Origin: Albidovulum sp. bin36
GTDB lineage: Bacteria > Pseudomonadota > Alphaproteobacteria > Rhodobacterales > Rhodobacteraceae
Reading direction: 5' to 3'
Assembly: GCA_002238565.1 (NCBI GenBank)
Contig: MPMP01000058.1
Span: 1 to 33,221, forward strand
DNA: 33,221 nt
Shown piece by piece: positions 26,917 to 33,221 of this stretch (its first letter is position 1; each line of letters opens with the position of its first letter). Under the pieces are notes generated by a model. It made no database searches. It saw only the letters and a program-made list of their open reading frames with translations, and was not told where the DNA came from. The translations under genes were made by a program, and so were the position numbers.

Positions 26917-27345
26917 CTACCAGCTTCCGGTATTCCCCATGCTCGCCCATGGCTCCCTTGGTTCAAGCGATTCACCGCTTTGAAGAAGTTCAATGGAAAT
27001 GTTGTCCGGCGATCGAACGAAAGCCATGTGACCGTCTCTTGGCGGTCGATTGATTGTGATGCCGCTGTCCATCAATTGCTGGCATGTTTCGTATATGTTC
27101 GGTACCGAATACGCCAAATGGCCAAAATGCCGGCTATCGGCCGGCAAGCCTTCGTCGCCGTCCCAATTGAAGGTGAGTTCAATTGGGCATTCGGGCTGGT
27201 CGGGAGGCGCGAGGAAAACAAGCGTAAACCGACCGCCGTCGTTGTTCACCCGTCGCGTTTCCTTAAGCCCAAGCAACCTATAGAATTCGATTGATTTTTC
27301 TAAATCGAGCACCCTTACCATCGTATGGAGGTATTTCAATGCCAC
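26917..27345 (-). CDS. gloA: Lactoylglutathione lyase (glyoxalase I)
   Basis: GloA converts the methylglyoxal-glutathione hemithioacetal to S-lactoylglutathione. The 142-residue VOC-fold protein carries the four metal ligands of the family: His7 in KYLHTMVRVLDLEKSIEFY, Glu in IELTFNW, His in HFGHLAYSV and Glu in SIELLQ. The start is GTG at 27345 with GAAAGGAAAG upstream. That site overlaps the end of a small ORF, so the two may be translationally coupled. It lies upstream of the tmRNA gene on the same strand. Confidence 0.88.
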   Translation of the reverse strand: MALKYLHTMVRVLDLEKSIEFYRLLGLKETRRVNNDGGRFTLVFLAPPDQPECPIELTFNWDGDEGLPADSRHFGHLAYSVPNIYETCQQLMDSGITINRPPRDGHMAFVRSPDNISIELLQSGESLEPREPWASMGNTGSW

Positions 27346-27357
27346 GTAGCTTTCCTT

Positions 27358-27519
27358 TCAAGTGAAATAGCGAACAGTAATTTTGCCGGCAGCGATTTTA
27401 TCCGATTCGGCGTGCGAGCGGGCCGCGGCTAAACGTGATTCAATAGAATCAGGTTTCTTGGCCCTGCGCAAGAACCAAAATTTTTTCTGAAAACGTTTGT
27501 CGAGCGCAAGTGCCGGCAT
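27358..27519 (-). CDS. Possible small basic protein upstream of gloA
   Basis: This 53-codon frame begins MPALALDKRFQKKFW and is rich in Lys and Arg. It ends at a TGA only 12 bp before the gloA start, and its last bases overlap the gloA ribosome-binding site. No domain is recognised and no strong ribosome-binding site precedes its ATG. A longer reading back to 27597 is open but less likely. It is either a small leader-like gene coupled to gloA or a chance frame. Confidence 0.3.
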   Translation of the reverse strand: MPALALDKRFQKKFWFLRRAKKPDSIESRLAAARSHAESDKIAAGKITVRYFT

Positions 27520-27805
27520 GTTGAAATGATTGGTCGGAGCCGATGTCCGAGAAAGGGCGTCGAGCTTGAGAAGGAAGAAATTTTGGCGGCTACGCAATTC
27601 CGGGCGGAAGCAGCGGAGGAAAATCTATTCGATATCCAGTTTAAAATTTTTGAAATTTGCCTCAGCCGACGAATTCCATTGAATCGCCGGGCGATCTCGC
27701 AGATTCCATTTCCTTAGGCCGCTCGCGACTATTCCATACTCATTGCAATTCGGGAAATAGAATGAAAGTTAGACGTGAAAGCTGCATTCCAGGCGGAACA
27801 TTCAA

Positions 27806-28720
27806 ATGAACGGAAGTCCTGAGCAAGAGCAGGTAGCGGACGTGCAAACTCACCCGTCTACGGCCACGGCGCGCGTCGTGAGCGAAGGAATGGAAAGGCA
27901 CCTGCATCATCCGAAAAGGGTGCTGGACCACGGATTTGTTCGCGTCGTCGACTACATGGGCGACGATGCTGCCATCGTGCAGGCGGCACGAGTGTCCTAT
28001 GGCACTAGTACGAAGCGAACGCGAGGGGATGCAGGGCTAATTCGATACCTCATGCGGCATCGGCATACGACGCCGTTTGAAATGTGCGAAGTCAAATTCC
28101 ACGTCAAATTGCCGATATTCGTGGCTCGGCAATGGATTCGCCATCGTACAGCCAATGTTAACGAATATTCGGCTCGCTATTCGGTGCTGGATCGCGAATT
28201 CTATGTCCCCTCTCCGGAACATCTGGCGGCCCAGTCGAATACGAACCAGCAGGGGCGGGGCGAGGTGATCGAGGGAGGCGAGGCAGACGAAGTCCTGAGA
28301 ATCTTGAAATCGGATAGTCTGAAAGCCTACAGCAGCTACGAATTCATGCTTTCGTCCAACGAAGAAAAGCGCGGCCTGTCCAGGGAATTGGCGCGAATCA
28401 ATTTGCCGGTTAGCATATACACGCAGTGGTACTGGAAAACGGACCTCCACAATCTTTTCCACTTCGTGGCGCTCCGAGGCGACAAGCACTCGCAATACGA
28501 AATTAGAGCCTACGCCGACGTGATGGCCGCAATCCTAGCCGACTGGGTGCCGGTGGCCTGGCAGGCTTTTTCCGACTACAGGGTGAACGGATTCGAACTT
28601 TCGGCCGTCGGCGTAAATTGCGTTAGGCGCCTCCTAAAGGGCGAGAAAGTCACGATGGAATCATCTGGAATGACGCGCCGAGAATGGTTGGAATTCGAAC
28701 ATGCTATCCTGAAGGATTGA
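27806..28720 (+). CDS. thyX: Flavin-dependent thymidylate synthase
   Basis: ThyX makes dTMP from dUMP with FAD, NADPH and methylenetetrahydrofolate. The 304-residue protein has the ThyX motif RHRTANVNEYSARYS at residues 112-126 (RHR, seven residues, Ser122). Supporting segments are MRHRHTTPFEMCEVKFHVKLP just before it, ARINLPVSIYTQWYWKTDLHNLFHF later, and ELSAVGVNCVRRLL near the C-terminus. It is slightly longer than typical, with about 30 N-terminal residues before the conserved core (an internal ATG at residue 29 could be the start). It is convergent with the bufferin operon, 230 bp away. Confidence 0.95.
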   Translation: MNGSPEQEQVADVQTHPSTATARVVSEGMERHLHHPKRVLDHGFVRVVDYMGDDAAIVQAARVSYGTSTKRTRGDAGLIRYLMRHRHTTPFEMCEVKFHVKLPIFVARQWIRHRTANVNEYSARYSVLDREFYVPSPEHLAAQSNTNQQGRGEVIEGGEADEVLRILKSDSLKAYSSYEFMLSSNEEKRGLSRELARINLPVSIYTQWYWKTDLHNLFHFVALRGDKHSQYEIRAYADVMAAILADWVPVAWQAFSDYRVNGFELSAVGVNCVRRLLKGEKVTMESSGMTRREWLEFEHAILKD

Positions 28721-28950
28721 AGGCCGGTTCGAAGTCGGGCGACGGGCCTTGAGTATGCCAATATCGAGAAAGTTATTTGCCGCCACTTGAAATTTTTGAT
28801 GGATGCGGATCGATTTTCGTTTGCGCGTAGATGGCACGATGTCGATTCGATGCTTCAAGTTGAAGAACCGAATCCCGGACTTTTTCCAGCGGCGAGCAGA
28901 TGCCCGATCACGAAATTCGATCCGCGCCTATTTTTGGTTCGGCGACTTGC

Positions 28951-29502
28951 CTAATTCTTGAACGCCAAGCGATTGGACAGGATTTGGTCGAGGGACAAGG
29001 GTCCTGCGCCCTTAATGATAATCGTAATCAGAAGGAATACCCAAAGCATGCGTTGATCCCAAATTGTTGCGTCCGGTAACCTGTCAAACCATGCGCCTAC
29101 GCTCTTGCTGTCAAGCCCGTGCCCGACTAGATCCACATAAGTTTGAACAATTATGAACCCTATCATTCCCAATGCGGCGAGCCGCGAGAACAACCCGATC
29201 AGAATCAGCAAAGGAAGAATAAATTCCGCATACATTCCCGCGACGGCGATAAACCAGTAGACAATTCCGAGTTGCGACGTGTCGTAACTGACGGCAGCGG
29301 CCGCTTCCGGAAACATCTGGGCGTAAGCGCCGGCCGAGGGAGAAAAAATCCCGAATATGCCGTCTCCAAGTTTAGTCACGGCGGAATTCCAATAATAGAC
29401 GAGAAGTATGCCCGCAAATAGCAGCCTTGCCAATGTAGGCGAAATCCAATCGTCGACCTGTGCCGGAAATTTCCAATTTACAAGGAGGTTTATGAATCGC
29501 AT
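28951..29502 (-). CDS. bufD: DoxX-family membrane protein of the bufferin operon
   Basis: This 183-residue membrane protein has about four transmembrane segments (LARLLFAGILLVYYWNSAV, then IVYWFIAVAGMYAEFILPL and ILIGLFSRLAALGMIGFI, then MLWVFLLITIIIKGAG), the DoxX pattern. It is the last gene of the operon, 20 bp after bufC, with an AAGAGATA ribosome-binding site. DoxX-like proteins commonly accompany DUF692/DUF2063 pairs (HvfD, BufD). A role in supplying electrons or handling the product at the membrane is inferred, not known. The name follows operon position. Confidence 0.85.
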   Translation of the reverse strand: MRFINLLVNWKFPAQVDDWISPTLARLLFAGILLVYYWNSAVTKLGDGIFGIFSPSAGAYAQMFPEAAAAVSYDTSQLGIVYWFIAVAGMYAEFILPLLILIGLFSRLAALGMIGFIIVQTYVDLVGHGLDSKSVGAWFDRLPDATIWDQRMLWVFLLITIIIKGAGPLSLDQILSNRLAFKN

Positions 29503-29522
29503 TGCGTTATCTCTTTTTTGGA

Positions 29523-30275
29523 TCAGTCGAACTGAGATTTGATTTCTATTGCAGCCCCCGACTTTAGCAAGATTGCCAGCGCCTGGTCGAGTCTGAATTC
29601 CGATTGCATCGCCGCCGCTTGGTCCGCCGCTTCAGAAATGCATGATCCTTTGGCCAGCGAATCAATAAATTCATATGCGCCGCCGGGCAAATGCCATGGC
29701 TTAGGGTCGAATTCCCTTCTAGCCACGAGAACGTTTTCAGGACGGTTTTTCGGCTGGCTTCCGCCCGCAGCGTTCGCATGCCATATACCGAATGCAGGGT
29801 AACGGGATCTCAGCAGTCTCGCAGACGGAGCAATGCCAAGCCGCGCTCGCAGGAGTTCCGCCGGCTCGAGCGAGGCGAGGTACGCATTGGAAATCGGCAC
29901 CGAGTCCTTGGAATGGAACGACTCCCTGATCAAAATTTCCAGCTTTGCGACATCCGGCAGATATGGAAGTCGAGCGACGGGTTCGAATCCCCCTAGGAAA
30001 GCCGGCATATGGATGCCGAATTCGGCAAGAAGCGGAGATGCGGGAGGATGCCTTCGCAGATATACGCCGGCCATCGCTTTAAAAAACTCGTCGCCGACCA
30101 ATTTCCGTACAACCGGGAATAGCGATTGAAGCGCGTCCGTTAGACTAACGGCTACATTGTTCCGGTAGACCGCGAATCTCTTGTTCGCCTTTTCGCTGCG
30201 GAATGTCAGTCCGGCCGGCACCGGTTTTCTAGAATCCAGAAGCGCGCTTGCAAAATCTCTATGGCATACGGTCAT
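29523..30275 (-). CDS. bufC: DUF2063-domain partner protein of the bufferin maturase
   Basis: DUF2063 proteins (HvfC, BufC) partner DUF692 enzymes, probably helping bind the precursor. The 250-residue protein has a helical N-terminal DUF2063 domain (RFAVYRNNVAVSLTDALQSL and FPVVRKLVGDEFFKAMAGVY, then HPPASPLLAEFG and YLPDVAKLEILIRESFHS), followed by a mixed C-terminal domain. The ATG at 30275 overlaps the bufB stop in an ATGA junction, which fixes this start. A frame open back to 30341 would overlap bufB further and adds unrelated residues. The partner assignment rests on family knowledge. Confidence 0.88.
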   Translation of the reverse strand: MTVCHRDFASALLDSRKPVPAGLTFRSEKANKRFAVYRNNVAVSLTDALQSLFPVVRKLVGDEFFKAMAGVYLRRHPPASPLLAEFGIHMPAFLGGFEPVARLPYLPDVAKLEILIRESFHSKDSVPISNAYLASLEPAELLRARLGIAPSARLLRSRYPAFGIWHANAAGGSQPKNRPENVLVARREFDPKPWHLPGGAYEFIDSLAKGSCISEAADQAAAMQSEFRLDQALAILLKSGAAIEIKSQFD

Positions 30276-31138
30276 GCAAACGCAGCGAATTTTTCCATCG
30301 CGGTATGCGCCCGCTGGGCCTCGGCAGCCAAAGTCTTCCATTCGGGAACGTCATTGTCCCACTCGATCAAAGTTGGAAGCGCGCCGGACAGCTTGATCGT
30401 GTGCTCGAAAAGTGCCCAAACAGGCTCGACGATTTCGGCGCCGTGATTGTCGATCAACAGCGTCGCGCCTTCATCGTCCGTATCTTCGGCATGTCCGCCC
30501 AAATGGATTTCGCCGACCAAAGCCAAAGGAAATTCATTTATATACGAATATGGGTCCGTTTCATGATTTGTCGCCGATACGAATACGTTGTTGACATCCA
30601 GCAGGAGCCCGCAGCCAGTTCGTTTCGAAATCTGCGAAATGAATTCGATTTCGCTCATCTCGCTCTCTTCGAAAACAAGGTAGGTGGACGGATTTTCGAG
30701 AAGCAGCGATCGCCCGAGAAATTCCTGGACTTCATCAATGTGATCGCAAACGCGATCGAGAGCGGCACGCGTATAGGGCACCGGCAAAAGATCGTTGTAG
30801 TATTGCCCGTCGTGAGACGACCATGCCAGGTGCTCGGAAAACGATGCGGGGACAAGCCAGTCGACAAGAGTTTTCAGACGCCGCAGATGCGTTTTGTCAA
30901 GAGGATTCGTGCCGCCTATGGACAAGCCGACACCATGGCAGGAAATCGGGAAATGCTGGCGGAGCTTTTTTAGCTGGGCAATGTTTCGGCCGCCCTCCGA
31001 CATGTAGTTTTCCGCATGAATCTCCAGCCATGCGACGCGACCGCAATCATTCAATATTTCATTGAAATGAACGTGCTTAAATCCAACGCCTGGGCTTTTC
31101 GGCAGGACACAGCCCGGCTCCTGCAATTCATCGAACAT
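30272..31138 (-). CDS. bufB: DUF692 multinuclear non-heme iron (MNIO) RiPP maturase
   Basis: DUF692/MNIO enzymes modify cysteines of ribosomal peptides (MbnB, TglH, HvfB, BufB). The 288-residue TIM-barrel protein has all the metal-site segments: EIHAENYMSEGG (39-50), His68 in CHGVGLSIGG, Glu102-His103 in SEHLAWS, Glu148 in LLENPSTYL, Asp181/Asn183/Asn184 and His192 in LLLDVNNVFVSATNH, His212 and His216 in IHLGGH, Asp230-x-His232, and Glu259 in LIEWD. By family analogy it uses iron and oxygen to convert precursor cysteines to thiooxazole-type groups. It follows the precursor gene by 54 bp, with a strong hairpin between, and overlaps bufC (ATGA). Confidence 0.93.
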   Translation of the reverse strand: MFDELQEPGCVLPKSPGVGFKHVHFNEILNDCGRVAWLEIHAENYMSEGGRNIAQLKKLRQHFPISCHGVGLSIGGTNPLDKTHLRRLKTLVDWLVPASFSEHLAWSSHDGQYYNDLLPVPYTRAALDRVCDHIDEVQEFLGRSLLLENPSTYLVFEESEMSEIEFISQISKRTGCGLLLDVNNVFVSATNHETDPYSYINEFPLALVGEIHLGGHAEDTDDEGATLLIDNHGAEIVEPVWALFEHTIKLSGALPTLIEWDNDVPEWKTLAAEAQRAHTAMEKFAAFA

Positions 31139-31155
31139 GAAATTGGCGACGGAGG

Positions 31156-31178
31156 TCGCACCGCTGGAAGCGGTGCGA
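31156..31178 (-). promoter_or_regulatory. Perfect 10-bp hairpin between bufA and bufB
   Basis: On the minus strand TCGCACCGCT, loop TCC, AGCGGTGCGA is a perfect 10-bp stem with a 3-base loop. It lies 14 bp after the bufA stop and 17 bp before the bufB ATG. No T-run follows, so it is more likely an mRNA-stability or partial-termination element that keeps precursor transcripts in excess of enzyme transcripts than a full terminator. Confidence 0.7.
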
Positions 31179-31192
31179 AAGCTCGAAAATAA

Positions 31193-31486
31193 TTAAGTCG
31201 ACGGCAGATCGCGGTCGAGTTCGGTTAGAGATCCCATGCGATCGTCCGGGAGTTCCATGGATTCGCATGTTCCTGCGGGAACGAGAGTCCATGCGTTGCC
31301 CTGATAGTCGACTGTCGAAGTTCCGGCGCAGGTAGTTCCAGGTCCCGCCGCGCAGTCGTTTTCGCCTGCCAAACTTACGCCGAAGCACTTTTCCTTTTCG
31401 CCGCTCGCCATTGCCGGCCCGGTTCCAACGGCCAGCGCCGCTGCGACTGCCGACGCGACGGCAATTGATTTGATGTGGTCGTTCAT
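31193..31486 (-). CDS. bufA1: Bufferin-like RiPP precursor (DUF2282, BufA1 type)
   Basis: This 97-residue precursor has an N-terminal signal peptide (Lys6, a hydrophobic run 8-20, likely cleavage after AMA27) and a mature part with four cysteines at 34, 45, 53 and 74 in [22 protein letters not shown] and GTCESM. This is the DUF2282 pattern. In described bufferins two of the four cysteines are turned into thiooxazoles and the other two form a disulfide, and the exported peptide binds copper. The ATG at 31486 has a strong ribosome-binding site (GGAGAAGGG). A longer frame to 31567 adds a non-signal extension. The mature tail ends [14 protein letters not shown], which I believe is usual for the family. 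Confidence 0.92.
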   Translation of the reverse strand: MNDHIKSIAVASAVAAALAVGTGPAMASGEKEKCFGVSLAGENDCAAGPGTTCAGTSTVDYQGNAWTLVPAGTCESMELPDDRMGSLTELDRDLPST

Positions 31487-31825
31487 TTTTTCCCTTCTCC
31501 TACTAGATTGAATGCCTTTGCAGTTTATTTGGCCGCGCAGCAAAATGCAATTGAAATAGGGGCGCATCCGTTGGAATTGTCTTTCAATGAAATAAACAAA
31601 AAGTTACATGATTGCTTTCCTGCGTAAGCCGAATTTTGGCCGCGCCGCTCGCGGATTCCCCGCCTGAAATCCTGGATAGCCTAGTACGGAAAGCTTTTTC
31701 GAGACCGTATCCGCCGAAACGGCGCCCGAGCATTGTTCGGGCGGATTCGCGGTCTTCAGGAGTGAATTGGCGGGCCGGTCCCGCCGAGGCGCACCGGATT
31801 CAGCGGCTGTAGTGCGCCGCTAGCC
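31487..31825. other. Leader and intergenic DNA between bufA and the IS1595 remnant
   Basis: No gene is supported. The bufA-proximal part holds the putative promoter and leader. The rest contains an imperfect inverted repeat at 31702-31755: AGACCG/CGGTCT outermost, ATCC/GGAT, and an inner GCCCGA/TCGGGC stem with a 7-base loop. It may be an old mobile-element end or a terminator. Confidence 0.5.
31583..31607 (-). promoter_or_regulatory. Possible ECF-sigma promoter of the bufferin operon
   Basis: On the minus strand GTAAC (31607-31603) is followed after 16 bases by TGAA (31586-31583), about 97 bp upstream of the bufA ATG. Caulobacter bufferin-type genes are known to be under an ECF sigma factor (SigF) with a GTAAC-type -35 element, and this spacing resembles that class. 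The -10 match is partial and no sigma/anti-sigma gene is in the window, so this is a candidate only. Confidence 0.35.
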
Positions 31826-32623
31826 TTCAAACCGCCCGGCGGTCCCTTTGCGGGGCAGCTTCTCCGTGATTGGCGGCGTGCGGGCCGCCGCCCAGACGAG
31901 GCGCGACGCCATGTTCGGCAGATCGTAGCGGCGGTTGAACTCGCTCAGGTATCGCTGCGCGAACTTGCCCTTTCCTTGGCGCGCACGGAAGCCTTCCCGC
32001 CGCCGTTTACGACCGGGGCGCGCAGGCAGCCGGCGGTGGCAACCGCGCCGAAGCAGGGCAGGCCGTCGCTGTAGACCTTCCTTCCCGGGGCGACGTTCCG
32101 GCGGCACCAGCTCTCAGTCGCCTTAAGGCGGAAGCCGGCCACCACCAAGAGCTTGATCCTGTGCGGCAGCCAATCCTCCGTCGTTTCCATGGTCGCCACG
32201 AACGGCGTCTTCCCGTCCGCCCCGCGCCCCCGTTTGCCGTCCCGGACCCCGCCGAGATACACGTCGTCTAAACCTGGACTAGGCCCGCGAGCGGCTTCTC
32301 GTCCTCGCGCTCCATCGTCGTCGGCATGATCTTGTTCTTCATGCGCCAGACCGCGTTGCAGGACACGCCGATCTTGCGCATGAGGTCCATCGCCGAGATG
32401 CCCTTCTTGCCTAGCGCAATCAGGAAAGTGGCTTGGAACCAGGTCGCGAGAGGAAGTTTCGTGTGCTCGAACAGCGTTCCGGCGGTAATGGACATCTGCC
32501 GCCCGCACTAGGCGCACTGCCGCGGGAGGGGCATTTGAATCCCGAGAGCCATCGCAGCTTCGCCAGCGACTCGGCGAATTTCTCCTTCGTGCCGAAGTCC
32601 ACTAGGAACATTGTGATGCTCAT
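31820..32623 (-). pseudogene. Decayed IS1595/ISXO2-type transposase
   Basis: Read on the minus strand across frames, the pieces follow the IS1595-family order. They are an N-terminal FGTKEKFAESLAKLRWLSGF then KCP (zinc ribbon start), then CGRQMSITAGTLFEHTKLPL and ATWFQATFLIALGKKGISAM, then DDVYLGG (start of the DDE-like domain) with GKRGRGADGKTPFVA, then EFNRRYDLPNM at the C-terminus. Lesions are visible: most of the zinc ribbon is missing, a TAG lies in QCA*CGRQ (about 32510), and at least three frame changes separate the fragments. It cannot encode an active transposase. No clear terminal inverted repeats were found. Confidence 0.8.
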
Positions 32624-32939
32624 TCATTTCTGGAACTGGACTAGGTTTCTCTTCGCTAGGGATTCTCCTAGAGTGCTTGTTCCGCACTCCTTCTTATACT
32701 CTTAATGTCTCAGAATAGAAAATTATGTTCGCGAAAAATTCACTTAAGTAGGGAGTGGGGGCAATTAGGAAAAAGAAAGCGAGCTCGGGACATCCGACCT
32801 AGTCAAATTTGAAGTGAAAATCATCCAGGGAACTTTCAACGCGTCCAAGTCGGGCCGATGACGCGAGATAGTTTACTGAATTGGAATTAGTCCCGTTCCT
32901 GGAAATTCACCCGACCGAATTCCGCCACTCGGATGCGCA
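32624..32939. other. AT-richer gene-free interval between IS1595 remnant and Rpn fragment
   Basis: No gene is supported. It is visibly more AT-rich than its surroundings. A short hairpin GAGTGC (32671-32676) / GCACTC (32684-32689) with a 7-base loop lies near the IS1595 side and might be an IS end. Confidence 0.5.
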
Positions 32940-33221
32940 TCAATGCTCCCGCGTTCCCGACGCGAGCACGTCGTCAAGGGTTGCCGCGTCCAGAACCGCT
33001 CCCGCCCAGGACCTGATCTCCGAATCCTTGGCGTCCCGAATCCGATTGCGGATGTCGGAGGGAAGCTCTCCAAAGCGCCGCTCCAAAAGCTCCAGCAGCA
33101 ACTCCATGCGGCCCTTGGCCTCGCCCTCGTACCTGCCTCTGGCCTCGCCTCTGGCCTCGCCTCTGGCAAGCCACTCTTCCGCCAGCGTGCCCATCATCGT
33201 CTCCCATTCTTCCGGATTCGT
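32940..33221 (-). CDS. C-terminal part of an Rpn/PD-(D/E)XK-type protein (truncated by window)
   Basis: The frame is open to the window edge at 33221, so the N-terminus (where a nuclease domain would be) is missing. The visible part (93 residues) reads TNPEEWETMMGTLAEEW, then a charged repeat ARGEARGEARGRYEGEAKG, then a helical C-terminal domain (MELLLELLERRFGELPSDIRN, then WAGAVLDAATLDDVL). This layout, with a charged linker and an RFGELP-type domain (DUF4351-like), is typical of Rpn-family recombination-promoting nucleases / putative transposases. The charged linker is coded by a 12-bp tandem repeat. Activity cannot be judged from this part. Confidence 0.7.
   Translation of the reverse strand, partial: TNPEEWETMMGTLAEEWLARGEARGEARGRYEGEAKGRMELLLELLERRFGELPSDIRNRIRDAKDSEIRSWAGAVLDAATLDDVLASGTREH
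33135..33170. repeat. Three 12-bp tandem repeats in the Rpn-type gene
   Basis: GCCTCTGGCCTC occurs at 33135-33146 and 33147-33158, with a variant third copy (GCCTCTGGCAAG) at 33159-33170. In the minus reading frame it codes the repeated ARGE/ARGR linker. The length is a multiple of three, so copy-number change would keep the frame. Confidence 0.85.

Noticed and set aside
29970..29995. GGGTTCGAATCCCCC, which looks like a tRNA T-arm
   Set aside because: It lies inside bufC, where the same bases code LGGFEPV on the minus strand. No acceptor stem, anticodon arm or CCA fits around it.

Overview
The window looks like chromosomal DNA of an alphaproteobacterium, probably Rhodospirillales-like. No 16S or other marker is present, so this rests on gene content and order. 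The supporting signals are a two-piece (circularly permuted) tmRNA gene next to an alpha-type SspB, a PDH E1 beta subunit with its own lipoyl domain, an E1alpha/E1beta/E2 pdh operon beside an FtsB-like gene, a coiled-coil gene overlapping zapA and divergent from tkt-gap-pgk, and a bolA-grxD pair. No rRNA, tRNA or CRISPR array was seen.

Layout. 1-444: 3' end of a phospholipid N-methyltransferase-like gene. 445-1396: gene-poor, with an IS4/Tn5-type transposase remnant and strong inverted repeats. 1397-4655: a divergent HisA-like TIM barrel, fabF and mltG. 4782-6000: a DksA/TraR zinc-finger protein and cysE, divergent. 6604-11048 (minus): pdhA-pdhB-pdhC with ftsB upstream. 11793-16317 (minus): tkt-gap-pgk. 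16706-18147: coiled-coil gene plus zapA, convergent with bolA-grxD. 18275-22937: a LysR regulator divergent from a fused indolepyruvate ferredoxin oxidoreductase. 22959-24033: tusA and ccdA, divergent. 24087-27519 (minus): small ORF, gloA, ssrA (tmRNA), sspB, fumC and a ribbon-helix-helix protein. 27806-28720: thyX. 28951-31486 (minus): a four-gene bufferin-type RiPP operon (bufA-bufB-bufC-bufD). 31820-33221: a decayed IS1595/ISXO2-type transposase and a partial Rpn/PD-(D/E)XK-type gene.

How the genes fit together. Most of the window is core metabolism: glycolysis and pentose phosphate genes, pyruvate dehydrogenase, fumarase, cysteine synthesis, fatty-acid elongation, flavin-dependent dTMP synthesis, and cell wall and division genes. 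tmRNA and SspB form one functional unit: ribosome rescue adds a degradation tag and SspB delivers tagged proteins to ClpXP. The most distinctive accessory system is the bufferin operon. It encodes an exported four-cysteine precursor (DUF2282), a DUF692 multinuclear non-heme iron enzyme, a DUF2063 partner and a DoxX membrane protein. A perfect 10-bp hairpin lies between precursor and enzyme, and a possible ECF-type promoter lies upstream.

The two window edges are accessory in character (transposase remnants, Rpn fragment, gene-poor DNA), while the middle is compact. A genome-wide oddity is the abundance of the hexamer GAATTC: about 48 by eye, where about 8 would be expected by chance.
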